NCBI GenBank assembly: GCA_007922195.1
Contig: ML681992.1
Location: forward strand, 43,364,661-43,428,660
From: Podocnemis expansa
Taxonomy: Eukaryota; Chordata; Testudines; Podocnemididae
Direction of reading: 5' to 3'
DNA: 64,000 nt
Below are positions 1-12,034 of this stretch, one piece after another. Under the pieces are notes generated by a model. That model saw only the letters and a list, made by a program, of their open reading frames with translations, ran no database searches and had not been told where the DNA came from. The first letter of the stretch is position 1, and the number at the start of each line of letters is the position of its first letter. The position numbers were made by a program, and so were the translations under genes.

Positions 1-629
1 CAACCTTTAAGCCTCCTCTCTGAGTCAGTATCTCTTTGGGCTTCTCTCATTCATATGAAAAGGCCTGAGGTGACTGGCAAGCAATCTTTGTGGTTTTTTA
101 TCAATAGACCCAATGAAGAAAAGAAAAAACTGTGACCACCAACCTTATTCCACCATTTCTGAGTTATGGAGATTGCAATTATTTTTGCAAATTAGGGCTT
201 GACTTTTTTTTCAATGGGTTGAGAATTCCCTTGCTTCCAACAGAAGTTACAACTTGTAGATTTTAATAAAAACTCCAGAGATTTTTTTCACTGATAATTA
301 AAAAGAGAAGAGAAAAGCAAACTGTTCCAGTAGGAGCCTGTGTTACAAAGTATGGTATTTTTTCTACAGCTAGAAAGCCTAAGTAACAATAAAATCCAAT
401 TTAGGGATGGATCTGCTGGAAGGAGAAGATATAACAAGGTCCTAATCTAAAGTGTGGAGTGGGTAGCCCCATTGTGTTGATGCCTTATGCACACTGCCAG
501 GGGTCACCAGACCAAGCAGAGAGGGCTAGCACCCCTCCAACCACAACATTGTGGACAATTGTGTGTTCATGGAAACTGATGCAGACTCAGGGAGCAGATG
601 AAGTGCAGAGGTGAAAGTAGAACCCAGAG
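1..629. other. No recognised feature
   Basis: AT-rich DNA with no coding region and no repeat I can name. It ends at the left 8-bp duplication of the element beginning at 630. Confidence 0.5.
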
Positions 630-919
630 TAGGGTTACCAGAAGTCAGGCAAAAGGAGGACACATCCTCCTTTTCACCTTCACATCCTCTGTCCAGTAGG
701 CATTTTAAAAACGCAGGATTTTGTCTGACTTTTTACTTACAGGTGTTGAAGTATGCTGGAATGCCCCTGAACACCCTATTTTTAAGGTGAAGCATTCCAG
801 GGCCCCCTAAAAACAGAAGAATATTGCATTAATACTACATTTCCTCCATGCATCTGCCAATGTCCTCCTTTTCGTATTTCACTGTCCTCCTTTCCATGCG
901 TTGGTATCTGATAACCCTA
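630..919. mobile_element. hAT-type MITE with 8-bp target duplication
   Basis: The left end reads TAGGGTTACCAG and the right end, reverse complemented, reads TAGGGTTATCAG, giving imperfect terminal inverted repeats. ACCCAGAG is duplicated exactly at 622-629 and 920-927. An 8-bp duplication is typical of the hAT superfamily. No transposase is present in 290 bp, so this is a non-autonomous copy. Short open frames here are chance or element DNA. Confidence 0.8.
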
Positions 920-1365
920 ACCCAGAGGAGCTGCTTTAGTCCCTGGGATTTGGTAGTGGAGAAGGGAGCAGGACCTGGAGGGACTTGGGCAGGCGCAGCA
1001 GCAGACAGGATCTTCCAGGACCTTTCTTTCCAGCCTGGCATTGGCTCTCTTCTCTGGCCTCTGTCTCAGTACTTCTATCTCATTTCTCCACCCACTCTCA
1101 CCCCCCCCGCCATTTGCAAGGAGCTCCCATACACACACTCCAGGCTATTACATGCAAATTTTAGAGCCTTGACATACATCCTAATTTGAGATAGGAGAAT
1201 GGTATGTGGGATCACCCTCTGCATGTGCCATGTAGGTGATTTCAGATTAGATGTGTAGATTTCAGAGATGCAGTACAAGCCTCAAGAGAAAGGATGAAAG
1301 CCGTGAGGGACTGCCCCTCCCCCACCCATGGTCACTGTTCAATTTTCTGGTGGCAGCCACTTTTT

Positions 1366-1645
1366 TTCAGTTGAGGGTTACCACATGACAGAGGGGTCCA
1401 GAGCTAGGTCCCAAGGAAAAAAGTTGGACAACCACTGGCTTAAGGGGCACTGAGAAACCAGACCCTGCACTCTGTTCTGCTTCTTTTGGCCAGCTTCCCC
1501 GGTCGCTGGCATGGGACGGCTGGCGCAGGGGCCTGCCCCTCCCCTGGGCCGGCTGGCCCCACCCCCAGGGCCTGGGGGAGTGGTGAGTAGGAGCCTTGCA
1601 GAGGGGCTCCCAGGGCTCCCCACCCACCTAGGGACAGCCTTGGCC
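1366..1645 (+). mobile_element. GC-rich fragment related to the hAT-like element at 33010-33600
   Basis: The GC-rich part (about 1480-1645) shares an ordered series of short blocks with 33400-33525: a 'cccctcccctgggcc' block, a 'ggtgagt' block, and a closing 'cctagggac(a/g)gcc' block. I read it as the 3' part of the same family. The left boundary is uncertain and no target duplication was found. The open frames across it are a by-product of high GC content. Confidence 0.45.
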
Positions 1646-1651
1646 ATGAAT

Positions 1652-1709
1652 GCAGGTGACTGGACTCAATGACCTCTCATGGTCCCTTCCAGTTTCTATG
1701 ATTCTGTGA
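1652..1709 (+). mobile_element. CR1 LINE 3'-end fragment
   Basis: The 'gactggactcaatgacctc' block, then 'ggtcccttccag' and a terminal 'ctatgattctgtga', match the conserved CR1 3' end with its 8-bp tail repeat. About 58 bp remain, a strongly 5'-truncated copy. Confidence 0.75.
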
Positions 1710-2010
1710 TTTTTGCTCCATAATCTTTCCAGGTACAAAAGTTAAGTTGAGTGGTGTGTAATTCCTTGCATTGTCCGTGTTCCCCTTTTTATAGGCTGGC
1801 ATATATTTCTCCTGTTCCAGATCTCTGAAATGTCTTCCACCTTCCATAACTTTTCAAAGATAATTGAAACCAGCTGTCAGTGTATTTATTAAATAATATT
1901 TCAATTTCTTCCTGATTATTCCCCAGACATTTCACATTAATATACAGCCTTCTAAGATACTGATTTGATTTGCCCCTAAGTTTTCTCAAGTCTTTACCCA
2001 AGCAACAGAA
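1710..2010 (-). mobile_element. CR1 LINE fragment, internally deleted
   Basis: Read on the minus strand, 2010-1880 encodes the start of the CR1 ORF2 endonuclease (QYLRRLYINVKCLGNNQEE, where CR1 has QYLxxLYTNxRSLxNKQEE). It is followed directly, at 1870-1710, by sequence matching the reverse-transcriptase region of CR1. The rest of the endonuclease and the early RT are missing, so the copy carries an internal deletion of well over 1 kb. It is a relic. Confidence 0.6.
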
Positions 2011-2909
2011 CTGTGCTTGGCCCGCCCCAACTGAGGGGCAAATCAGCATTTCTTTCACTGGTGCTTCATCAATAAACACTAGCTGAGGAACACACCCTAT
2101 CAGATGCTTTTCAGAAAACAAATCCAAACTCAAGACAGGGCTTATCAGTGTTCTAAAAGTTAAGCACACAACCTCTATTGAAAGTCAATGGGAATTTGGC
2201 ACCCAACTCCTTTAGCACAAACTTTGAGGTTCACTATTCACCAGTCCTGAGTAAAGAGGTATATGGCAGCGAATTAAACACAGATGCAGATGAATTAGAA
2301 CCTAGTTTAATAGCTGTTTAATATAAATACCCATTGTCTCATACTTTGCTGCATAATATACGATTGATTTTGGGAAAATGATGATATAGTGGCTAGGAGC
2401 AAATTCCTGTGCCTCCTTCTCCTAGGATTTATTGTTTCAGATAATGAGTAAATACATTTTATGCATGAATAGCTAGCCATGCTTTTCTCAGTCTCAGTTC
2501 TGTCAGTACCTTTGCAACTTTGTGGATGCTGCACATAAAAAAAACAAAATCTGTGAGCAGCAGTCATCTATTGATAGTTCTGATTAAGTGCAACCAACTT
2601 CTGCATATCAGGGGTTGCTGACAGAGCTATTACCAGCCTTACTTCATCACCTAACCACATAAGCTTTTCACTTGGTCAGTATCTGCTAACCAAGACCTCG
2701 TGGCTTTCTTCAGGAATACACATTTCTCTATAGGAGATCTGGTTTCAGATAATCTCGGGGTTTAAAGATAGTTGAATTATTTGTTATTACATCAATTTTA
2801 GTTCCCTCCCCCCCCCCAACAACCCTGGAATTTGGTGGCACAACTTTCACTAACCCCAGTGAGAAGAAGTTTTGTATTAGAAGAAGGGTAGGGCTGTCAA
2901 CATTTGTGG
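2011..2909. other. No recognised feature
   Basis: No gene or repeat identified. A run of C lies near 2807-2817, the kind of homopolymer prone to assembly and length error. Confidence 0.45.
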
Positions 2910-2917
2910 CTGTAAAT

Positions 2918-3383
2918 CTGGGGTAGTCAACCCCCAGCACGTGCGCCAACAGTGGCACCTGAGCCCATTCAGAACAGCATGTGGCACGTTCTGCAGTACC
3001 ACAGAAATTGACACTGAAAACCACTCTGGGCAGCTTCCTTCTGGCACACTTGGGACATGGGGGTCCCCCCATGCCTATGTCTCCATGGGACACAGAAAAA
3101 AACTGCCCAGAGTGGCTCCTCTCTGTAGTGTGATGTTCCCCAAAAGAGCCACTCCAGGCAGCTTCCTTTCATGGCATTGAGTCCCCAGGTACAATGCCAA
3201 GATGAGCCACTCTAGGCAACTTCTTTCTGTGGCATGCCTGGGAAGCGCTCCCACTCCAGCTGTGACTGATGCTGAATTTTCAGGTAGCCACTACAGTTTT
3301 TCCAGTAGAGGGGGCCACTGGCACTAGCTGAGGGTTGGGGAGGAAGGACTGGCACAGGCATCAGCAAAGGCTGCTGACCCCTG
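2918..3383. mobile_element. hAT element with internal minisatellite
   Basis: Starts CTGGGGTAGTCAAC and ends GCTGACCCCTG, whose complement is CAGGGGTCAGC, the style of hAT terminal repeats. CTGTAAAT at 2910-2917 and CTGTAGAT at 3384-3391 are an 8-bp duplication with one change. The interior holds several degenerate copies of a unit containing 'gccactctgggcagcttcct', on both strands. No transposase is present. Frames over it are not genes. Confidence 0.75.
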
Positions 3384-3391
3384 CTGTAGAT

Positions 3392-4001
3392 TACTTGTTA
3401 CCTGGAAGGGGAAAGGTGATCCATTTAGTTTGGCCCTAGTCTGCAGCTCAGGAGATCTAGGTTCAGTCTTCTGATCCACCAGTCTTCCCATGCAAGTGTG
3501 GGAAATCACTTAGACTCACAACCTCAGAAAAGCACCAAGGCATTGTTCCATTCAGCACTGTAACTCCTCACACCGAGGCAACCTGTCACCTCACAGAATC
3601 ATCAGGTCTGAGTTAGGTGCCCAGGAAATGGATCCTCAGAAGCCAGCAAGCTGAACAGGGAGCTCCATAAGCTAGCTAGGAGAGACATAGCAGGGTGAGG
3701 AGAGAGGCTTAAAAAGGTGCTTTAGCAGCCAACTTACTATGACTGGCTAGTGGGCTAGAGATTAGCATCACCCTCCACTTGGGATCTGCAGTCATGAAGA
3801 CTCTACAGGAGTTAAGCAACTGACCTTGCTTAGATGTCTGTGTGTCCCAGAAGGCAAAACCATCTGTCTCCAGCTCAAACTCAATAATTCTCACACTCAC
3901 CTTTGGGTCTCCTGTGCCTCCAGCTGTCTTTTGTCTTGGTGCTGTTCTGTTACCACATTGATAGTCTGCACTTCATCCTCCTGCTGTAGGGTCTGACAAT
4001 A
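3392..4001. other. No confidently named feature
   Basis: The part at about 3420-3560 has the look of a degraded SINE (alternating conserved-looking blocks), but I could not assign it. No coding evidence. Confidence 0.35.
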
Positions 4002-4004
4002 TTA

Positions 4005-4414
4005 GCTACATCTACACCTAAAACCTTAGTTTGGACTTGGTTAGTCCAAACTAAGTAGTTCAAAAGTTAGTTCAAACTAAGCATGTTTTTTTAGTTTGAA
4101 CTAACTTTCAGTTTGAACTATCCACACTTTTTTTTTTACTTTAAACTAACTTTTTAGTTCAAATTTTAAAAAATGCTTAGTTCGAACTTATTTAGTTCAA
4201 ACTTGCATGTCTACATTGTACTAGTTTGAACTAAATATGCCAATAAGTTCAAACTAAGCAGTTAATTTGAACTAACTAGTTCGAACTAAGCTTTGCTTAG
4301 TTTACACTAAAAGTTTTTTAGTTTGAACTAGGCAAAGCTTACTGCAGACAGGGTTCAAATTAATTCAGATTAAGACTCCTTAATTGAAACTAATTTGCTA
4401 GTGTAGACATAGCC
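4005..4414. mobile_element. Palindromic-word MITE, TTCGAA (AGTTCGAACT) family
   Basis: Terminal repeats GCTACATCTACACC and, at the right, GTGTAGACATAGCC. The interior is a dense series of AGTTCGAACTAA-type words in which the central CG is often decayed to TG or CA. The flank TTA (4002-4004) on the left has no match on the right, so the target duplication is lost or mutated. Shares ends and interior with 51643-52055, 60155-60599 and 63501-63955. No coding capacity. Confidence 0.8.
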
Positions 4415-4699
4415 ATCAAGACTTAGTCCTATGCTAAGCATTCCTGTAAGACCAGGTCCCATCTACCTTGAGAAGCCTGCATCAGAACCTCCAGGTCTTT
4501 GCCTTGGGCTAAAAGACTGAGCAGGTCACTGGCTGTGGGGCAATGTCAGCGATCAGGTAGCTCTGTTAACAGCAACTAGTAGAAATGTCCCCAAGGCACC
4601 TCCAGGGTAAGAAAGCAGCTGAATGGGGACTTTGAAAACATCAGTGGTGCCTAAATGGCAAACTTAAGGGTCTGACAAGGGAGAAAGATCCTCAAAAGT

Positions 4700-4850
4700 A
4701 TTTAGGAACCTAAGCCTTAGTTTCCTTGCCTCCATTCCCAGTCTGTAACACAACGATAACAACACTGCCTTACCCCACTCACAGGGGTGTCGTGAAGATA
4801 CCTCACCCTCTTCAATGTATCTGAGGAGTACAGTTATGGGGACCACCTCA
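4700..4850 (+). mobile_element. CORE-SINE/MIR-like relic
   Basis: The order 'cctaagccttagtttcc', 'cagtctgtaacac', 'gataacaacactgcc', 'cacaggggtgtcgtgaagat' follows the conserved 3' half of MIR/CORE SINEs. Old and substituted; ends approximate. Confidence 0.5.
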
Positions 4851-5385
4851 GAAAGATGTATTGCAATTTTTAATAATTCATGACAATTAGCCTGGAAGAA
4901 GGCTGCTTTTCCCACTGTATGATAATAAACCATTCCTTCAAAAAGGTGTCACACAATCAAAGACTAATGAGACTTAGCACGAATAACTTGCTGGTTGCTT
5001 TCAATTAGATCAAAAACCTTAGATAGAAGCAAGGGAACTCATTTCAGTATCTGCAAGTGAGTTAGACCACACAGAGCAACAACAGTGAAAGAAATGAGAG
5101 GCTAACATAGACCAGTATGAGTAAAACATTTAATGTGAAAAAATAATAAGCAAGCATATTGTGCATATTTTCCAATGTCAGTTGGGCTCCTTCAACTAGA
5201 GAATATTTGAACTGGGTAAATGTTTCAACTTTCAGATTAGACTATATTATTTTGGACAGGACTAAAATAAGGGAAGGAATAAACCAAATCACAGGACCAA
5301 AAAATCTTTTTTCCAGTTTTTAAAAAATTAGATTTTTCTTTAATTTTAATTTTACAAACCTTTATGTTTCCTAGTTCCAGCAAGA
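4851..5385. other. No recognised feature
   Basis: AT-rich, no coding signal and no repeat identified. Confidence 0.45.
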
Positions 5386-5615
5386 ATTAGAATTAGAAGG
5401 GCCAAAACTGAGCTGGAAGGGTGGCAGGGGCATTGCTGGCAGGCCAGAGATCCAGGACCCAGCCGCCTGTGGCTGCGGCTGCCGCTCCCGTCCCCATCCT
5501 CGTCTGAGGATCCGGGGCCCAGCCACCCGCGGCTGCTTCTGGCCTGGCCCCAGCTGGGGGAGTGGCCTGCGGCCAGGGCCTCCAGGTCCTTTCCTGGGGC
5601 AGCGACGCTCCTGAA
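5386..5615. repeat. GC/CpG-rich island with 60-bp tandem repeat
   Basis: A sharply bounded GC-rich block in AT-rich DNA. GATCCAGGACCCAGCC at 5449 recurs as GATCCGGGGCCCAGCC at 5509, exactly 60 bp on, each followed by a 'ggctgc' block. CpGs are frequent. It could be a fragment of a GC-rich transposon or a small CpG island; no gene start is visible beside it. Confidence 0.5.
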
Positions 5616-7430
5616 GGGTGGTACTCATGGTATTTTCAGACACCTATAATCCAGATGAAGTGCAAACTCATAGTAGAGCACATGAAGTTTTCAGGCAAGT
5701 TGTGTAGACCAAAGAACTTCAATTAAACATCCTTTCCCTTCGCCACCACCCCCTACCCCACAAACTCAGTATGTCAGCATTAGGATTTTGTTTTATTGAA
5801 GAAATTTTCCAAGCAGCTTGCGGGGGATAGAGGTGGCTCCAAACAACAATTCTGTCTCATCACATATGTCAAAACCTCAACATTCATTGTTGGGGCTTCC
5901 CCTGTAAAGTTTCAAAAAACACAAAACCCATCCCACCATATCAAATTAGCCCTGTGCATGGCAGGGAATTAGTTCTCTGGTCAGTTGATTTCTCTAGAGT
6001 CTAGCCATTGGCTGTGCTGGGGTGGATCTTTCTTTAGAAGTTCCATTCTGGACTGGAGAAGCTTTTCCTGATGCAAGTTTTATCAAAAACCAAAATAAAG
6101 AAAGGGTTTCTTTTTTACCCAATGAGCATGCTGTCAAAAAGTTACTACCCAGCTCTAACAGGAAGAAATAGATACATATCTTCCATTAAAAGTATCCTCT
6201 AAACTGCTTTGAAAATCTCAATTTATGATTAGGTTTTTATATTTGACATTTTGCTTCACTTTTGATATTTAGCCTTATCACAATAGGGTGCCATTTATCT
6301 AAACAAATAGATGAAAATGTTATGGTCAGTAAACTTGTGGGACTTTCTACAGTAGATGCTCATTAATCCAAATTCATCCCTTTCATCCAAGATTGGTTTA
6401 TGTCCCCTGACATGAATCATTTCCTTTGAAGTTTACCCCATTTATCTAAATAAATTCCATATTTCCCATTCGTGTTTGGATAAGTGGAGTTTTAATATAC
6501 AGCCCTGGTCACCTGAATGTTTTATAGTCCTACATGGGGTTTTCACACTCGCTGTCCAGGAGAGTAATACAGCTGGCATTTGTAATGAGAAAGGGATAGA
6601 AAAAGTGGTAGAGAAAATACACACTACCCTTAGCACCCTTGCTAACTCTTGGATGACAATACCACTTCATTTCCTGTGCAAAACTCTGTCAGTGCTTTCC
6701 TGAGTGATATGTTCATGATGAATTACTGCAGATGAAGGAAAGCTTCAGGATTCTCTGCCTTCCAGTGGAAGCCAGAGAACTGTATAGGGGAAAGCAACCT
6801 TGGCACTTGAGGAGTTGAAAAATGCTCCCCAAAGGTTCTTATTTCAGTGAGCTTAAAAAGGGATCAATCCACCCATGATTGATGGAAACAGAATGTACAG
6901 TCACTTGAAACTCCAACAGCCATATGCGAAGAAGATATTATTCAGAGCTTGAAGCACAGACAGAACACAATTTCAGAATCTGCTGGGGTATTTTTTTTAA
7001 TTCAGAATTCACAGGCTTCATCATTCAAAACCACAGCTTTTATACAGAATATTGGGACAACCTATCCTTACCTGAAAAAATGGTCAGGGATGAAGGAAAG
7101 TGAAGTGCGTCACTCAAACTGAAATACTTTGTACATTTCCACATTCATTCAACTGAGCCGACTGAACCAAGAAACCTAAATGGCATGCAGAAAGTCACAG
7201 AACTAGAGGGTGTAATTTATCATATGAAAATAAACATATGTAAACACAGAGAAAGTAATGAAAGGTGAAGTTAGGACTGAGTCTCATTTATGCTATTCAG
7301 AGCAAGAGACCTGCACTGAATTGCTTTAAACAAAGTAAAAGGTTTGATTTTTCATTCAGTATTGTTCATGAGTTGATAAGGGTTAGACTGTGTCCTAAGA
7401 ACACAGATTTTACTTAGAGTTAACATTTTT
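5616..7430. other. No recognised feature
   Basis: About 1.8 kb of AT-rich sequence with only short open frames. I see no repeat family, exon-like conservation or RNA gene. Confidence 0.4.
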
Positions 7431-7703
7431 GCCAAGTCTACGCTATGAGCCAGGAATATGATTCCTCTGCTTGGGTATGTATTCTCACGCTAGCTCTCAG
7501 CGAGCTACGGCAAGTAGAAAAAACAGCATGGCTGTGAAAGTGCTGGTAGTGCCAGGGGAGAAGTGACCTGTCTGAGGCATGGCTCTGCTGTGCCTCCACA
7601 GCTACATTGCTTACTATACCTGCCATAGCTCGATGAGAACTAGCGTCAGTATGGATACCCAAGCAAGGGAGTCACAGCCCTGACTCACAGTGTAGACACA
7701 GCC
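7431..7703. mobile_element. MITE-like element with GTCTACRCT ends
   Basis: Left end GCCAAGTCTACGCTATGAGCC and right end GGCTGT-GTCTACACTGTGAGTC (complement) form imperfect inverted repeats. The interior contains GCTAGCTC/GAGCTA words and 'gggtatgtattctcacgct'. It resembles a sauropsid MITE carrying CTAGCTCG palindromes. I found no clean target duplication. Frames across it are incidental. Confidence 0.5.
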
Positions 7704-10379
7704 ATAGCTCCGCTAACCCAGGATCATTGCCGGGGGGGGGGGGGAATTGTGGTTCATTCCCTCATGTTGCAGGGGGAAGCGCTTTTCAATGTAATGTTAC
7801 CAGCCCCAAGTTCCCGGCCTCCACCTCAGTATGGCCCAGGTCTCTTCGGGGAAAAAGATGAGCCAAGTTCCTCCCGCACCCCTCACCACCCACTGGCAGT
7901 GCAGAGTCAACCACTGTACGACATTCCTTCCCCCTTAACACCCAGATCCAAGATTAGGAAGCCGGCACAGGGACCTAATGATAGGTTTTAGACCCCCTTA
8001 TGTCTCTTCACAGACATGCAATCCAGGCTACAACCTAGCCCTAAAGAAATGAGCATTATTTTATTGCATTTATGCCAATCAAGGCCAACTTTTCAGCTTT
8101 TAAACCTCTTACCTGAGTAATTTCTACCCAAGCCTATCTAAATAAACATTGCTGGTGTTCTCTTTTCCAGCACTGCCTGCCAGGACACACTCAGGCTGAT
8201 TGAGAATCATTATGGACTCAAAAGGGCAGCTGGCAGACATTATTGTGATGGAATAGAAAATTAGCTCATGTCAGGCTCCAAAAGAGTTTAAACTGACTTA
8301 TTTTCTACATGAAAAGAAAATCCTTTTGACACAGGAAAACCTACTGATACACTTGTGTATTGCTGGTCAGGGGAGAAGGGACAAATGCTAGATGAAGGCT
8401 AGATCACCAGCTTGCAATGGAGCCCACAGCCAGGGGCAATGCCTGTGATGCAACACAGGAGGGAGGCTGTGATTCATTAGCCACAACCCAGCCCTAACAG
8501 TCTCCCTACTGCTCCAGGGGGAGGGCACTTTCGCAGTTTATGATCATAACTTCCCTGACATACCACTCGATGTACACCAGGCACACTGGTGTGCAGACAC
8601 AGCCCATTCTCCATCCCTTTCCAGCAACCCACAAGGTAGGTGGATATGCAGCAGCTCTGTAGAACCTGCCTTCCCCCAGTACAGGAAGCGATATAAGGAA
8701 GTAAATGGAAGCCTTTAGTCCCTGGCCTTCAGCACACAGGAACTAGCCACAATCTAACCCTGATACTTGAACTGCAAAAACTCGGTGACCCTATTTACAG
8801 GTCTCCAATTATGCTGGGGACACAGACACACAATTCCACTTCACATGACATGAGAGCCAAGAGTTGCTGTGTGAGAGATCTGTCTTTTCTGCCATTTAGT
8901 AAAGTTTCAGATACCTTAGAATCCAGGACCAGCCTTGTGACCATTTCCACAGCCACACTTATAGAGACAAACCATGAAAACAGCTGAGAAAGACAATGGT
9001 GATGTCTTAAGGATGTCAAAAGTACTTAAGGAGCAACCTACTAGAGAAAGACCTATTGAGCAATGACACCACTCATGCTGAAAACTCACCAGAACGTAAT
9101 TCAGAGAACAGCTCTGTTAAAACAATGGTGCAACCACTGCTCCACAGTTAGGGATGGAAGGACACCAGGAACGGGAATGCATTAGTCGTGTAGCCATTAT
9201 AAGGGAGATCAACAGGATAATAAAACAAACAACACCGGGGGCAAAAGAAGTGTTTCCTTGTCACCACCAGCAATTGCACCTACCGGTATATACAGTCTGG
9301 TTTAAAGTGACCCAAATAGAGTCTGCTGATCCAAAGCCTGACTGACTCAATACACACCAATGTATTTATCTCTGCAAGGTAAGATGCTGGTCCTGGTTCA
9401 CCAAAGGCTATCGCTGTTGAACAGAAAGTGTATGTATATTCTATTTCAGCAGATCCTTCTGGCTCTGATAAATACACCTGCAAAGCTATTGAAGGTTGTT
9501 TGCCATTATATAGTTTCTTTTCTACACACTATAAATATATAGCTTGCTAATTTTGCCATGCTAAATTTTTTTCTGCACATGTTTTGACTTTAGCTGCCAG
9601 TTTATGTACAGTGCTGTCAGATGATACATACTAATCCTTAAATCTAGGATCAAGCCATGTATAGATCAAACAAGTTGAAAGTTACCACACATTCAAATCA
9701 ACAAACTTTTTGACAGATTTAGTAGTACAAGTTATCATACAGAGATTGCACGCCTTTAAGATGAAGTGATTTCTATTTTTGTGTGTGTGGGCGTAAGACA
9801 GACATACGATAGACTATTTGATAACAATTCATCCTTTGCATGGATGTGACCGTCAGTGGCTCACTCACATTCAGGATTTTGGTTGGCCATAATCCATTAA
9901 CTAGAACTGGTGACCTCTGAAAAATGTCATTTCTCTACTGGGACCTCAGAGCTGATGTGACTCAGAACTTAAAACCTATAATATGGAAATAAGAGCATCT
10001 GAACAGATGAAGCCAATGAAAGGGACTGATAGCCTTTTGGCATTTTCCAATAGAATCTTTTTCTTTATAGCCAGCAACCCACAATGAACTGATGTACCAA
10101 ATTTTGAAATTCTAACTCAGAAAATAGCCTATTACAATATCTGTTTATAAGCAGTACATAATTGTAATGGTCACTTCACACAGTGAGGTGCACTCACCTC
10201 TGGATGAATGCAAAAACTGTTAAATAAAACAGAGTTCAGAACAAAAACTGAAAAATCCTGTTTTCTAGTTGTTACCCTTTCTAGTGCTCCATTTTCCTGT
10301 TTGAGTATTCATTATTTGCCTTTGAGCCTGCGTGCTGGCTCACCAGAAAGAAAGGTTTTATGACCATCAGAGGAATGAA
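7704..10379. other. No recognised feature; poly-G tract
   Basis: Nothing identified in about 2.7 kb apart from a G run at about 7732-7744. No exon, RNA gene or clear repeat was seen on either strand. Confidence 0.4.
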
Positions 10380-10548
10380 GTTCTGGCACAGTCTTTCAAG
10401 GAAACAGTGGGTGCAAAAACCCTAGCCAGCTTCAAGACTGGACTTGATACATCTACGGAAGGGTTGGTACAATGGAACAACCTGATTTGGAAAATAACTG
10501 ATCTTTGATTACTAGTGATAAATATTCCCAATGAACTGTAATGGCATC
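10380..10548 (+). mobile_element. CR1-like LINE 3' region, part 1
   Basis: 'ctagccagcttcaagactgg' and 'ggaagggttggta' match the late 3' part of a CR1-type LINE common in turtles. The element continues at 10941 after the MITE and perhaps again at 11765. Confidence 0.55.
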
Positions 10549-10551
10549 TTA

Positions 10552-10937
10552 AGGTGTGTTCACACAGCAGTCTTATTTCGAAACAACAGAGGTTGTTTCG
10601 AAATAAGAAAGGCCATGTTCACACAATAAACCGTTGTTTCAAAACAACGGGTTCCGTTGTTTCAAAACAACTTAAACCCCATGTGGGGATGAAACAACAT
10701 TGTTTCAAAACGATTGTTTCGAAACAATGCTGTCTGAACATGTTGTTTTGAAACAACAGTGACTCGTTTCGAAATAACTGTTGTCTGAACTTGCTATTTC
10801 GATTCCTGCTTTTTTCCTTAATTCGAATTAACAAACTGTTAATTCAAATTAACTTATTTTGAATTAAGGCGTTATTTTGATACAACTTGTATCGAAACAA
10901 CTTGTATCGAAATAACCTCCTGTGTGTGAACATAGCC
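10552..10937. mobile_element. Palindromic-word MITE, TTTCGAAA family
   Basis: Terminal repeats AGGTGTGTTCACACAGCAG and GGCTATGTTCACACACAGG (right end complemented). TTA is duplicated at 10549-10551 and 10938-10940. The interior reiterates GTTTCGAAAC, TTATTTCGAAATAA and AATTCGAATT words. It is the reverse-orientation twin of 25716-26097 (386 versus 382 bp). The TTA duplication and GG-starting ends fit PIF/Harbinger-type MITEs such as those called Chompy. Confidence 0.85.
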
Positions 10938-10940
10938 TTA

Positions 10941-11212
10941 GACAGGGGTGGGTTGTGAGTTACTACAGAAAATTCTTTCTGGGTATCTGGCTGGTGATTC
11001 TTGCCCACATGCTCTGGGTTTAGCAGATCATCATATTTGGGGTCAGGAAAGAATATTCCCCTAGAGTTCATTAGCAAAGACTCAGGAGGTGGGGGTCACC
11101 TTCCTCTACAGTGTTAGCACAGGTCACTTGCTGGTAGATTCTATGTACCTTGAAGTCTTTAAACCATTATTTGAGAACTGCAATGACTCAGCCATAGGTT
11201 AGAAGCTTACTA
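10941..11212 (+). mobile_element. CR1-like LINE 3' region, part 2
   Basis: Continues the fragment ending at 10548: 'gagttactacagaaaattct', 'ggtgattcttgcccacatgc', 'catatttggggtcagg' and 'gaagtctttaaaccatt' occur in the order of this LINE's 3' untranslated region. The MITE insertion between the parts is therefore younger than this LINE. Confidence 0.65.
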
Positions 11213-11764
11213 GCTGTAATCCATCAAAAATGATGGGAAAAATCAAAAGGGAATTTATGACATACTTATTTTAATCAATTAATAGATCTTTAATTTACAA
11301 CTTTTTTGCAAAAGTTCTATGGTCAGCTGAAACTTTTCCTTGGTAGTTCATATCCTCCACATAAACATTTGGATTTTCATGGTTTCTTCCCCAAGTGAAT
11401 GCCACATACAATTGTCTGAAGACTCAGCGTGAAATATTGGAAACAGCTGAAAGCATAGCTGAGAGCTGTATAACTGACAAGTTCCAAAGGGGCAGCCATG
11501 TCACCAGAGTGAACCATCCCTGGGTTTCACTGGTCGTTACTGTCCAATTTTTAAATACTCAGCCATTTCACCTTTACGAATCACGAGGTAGGCAGCTACA
11601 ATAAGACATATATCTGTGCCATGCCAAGACTCCTTAGCCATTGTGATGTCAGAGCTGACTCAACCAGTTTGCTCCCAAGGAGCAGTTGGTTGAGTCACTT
11701 CTGACATCATCATAGCCTGTCACATGGTACACTTCACATTGTGCAAACCATGCACATAACAAAT
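11213..11764. other. Interval interrupting the CR1-like 3' region
   Basis: About 550 bp separate two blocks of the same LINE 3' region. It contains a 21-bp match to the PLE terminal sequence at 11482-11505 ('ttccaaaggggcagcc') and a strong hairpin at 11644-11709. Origin otherwise unknown. Confidence 0.4.
11644..11709. repeat. Near-perfect 66-bp hairpin
   Basis: TGATGTCAGAGCTGACTCAA on the left pairs with TTGAGTCACTTCTGACATCA on the right, and the arms continue inward to a very short loop (GCTCC/GGAGC). The arms are about 30 bp with few mismatches. It could be a tiny MITE or an miRNA-like precursor; nothing in the sequence decides. Confidence 0.7.
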
Positions 11765-11872
11765 TAGGAGGGTTGATTGCTGGAGTGGATGATTGAGGAC
11801 CTGTGGCTGGCATTGTGCAGGGGGTCAGACTAGCTGATCATAATGGTCCTGTCTGGTCTTAAAGTCAGTCTG
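11765..11872 (+). mobile_element. CR1-like LINE 3' terminus
   Basis: 'gtgcagggggtcagactagc', 'tgatcataatggtcctgtc' match the last ~100 bp of the same LINE type as 10941-11212, so it may be its displaced 3' end. Confidence 0.6.
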
Positions 11873-12034
11873 TAAACCAGGTCACAGTAAACTATCAGGC
11901 CCTTGCCCCGGATATAATTTGTTGGTTAAACCAAAGCAAAATACCAAAATAAAATAATTCCCCTGCTTAATATGTACTACAGTTCTCTCCTCTTAGTCCC
12001 TTCTGGATCTCTTCAACTGAGCTCTGGCTGGCTC

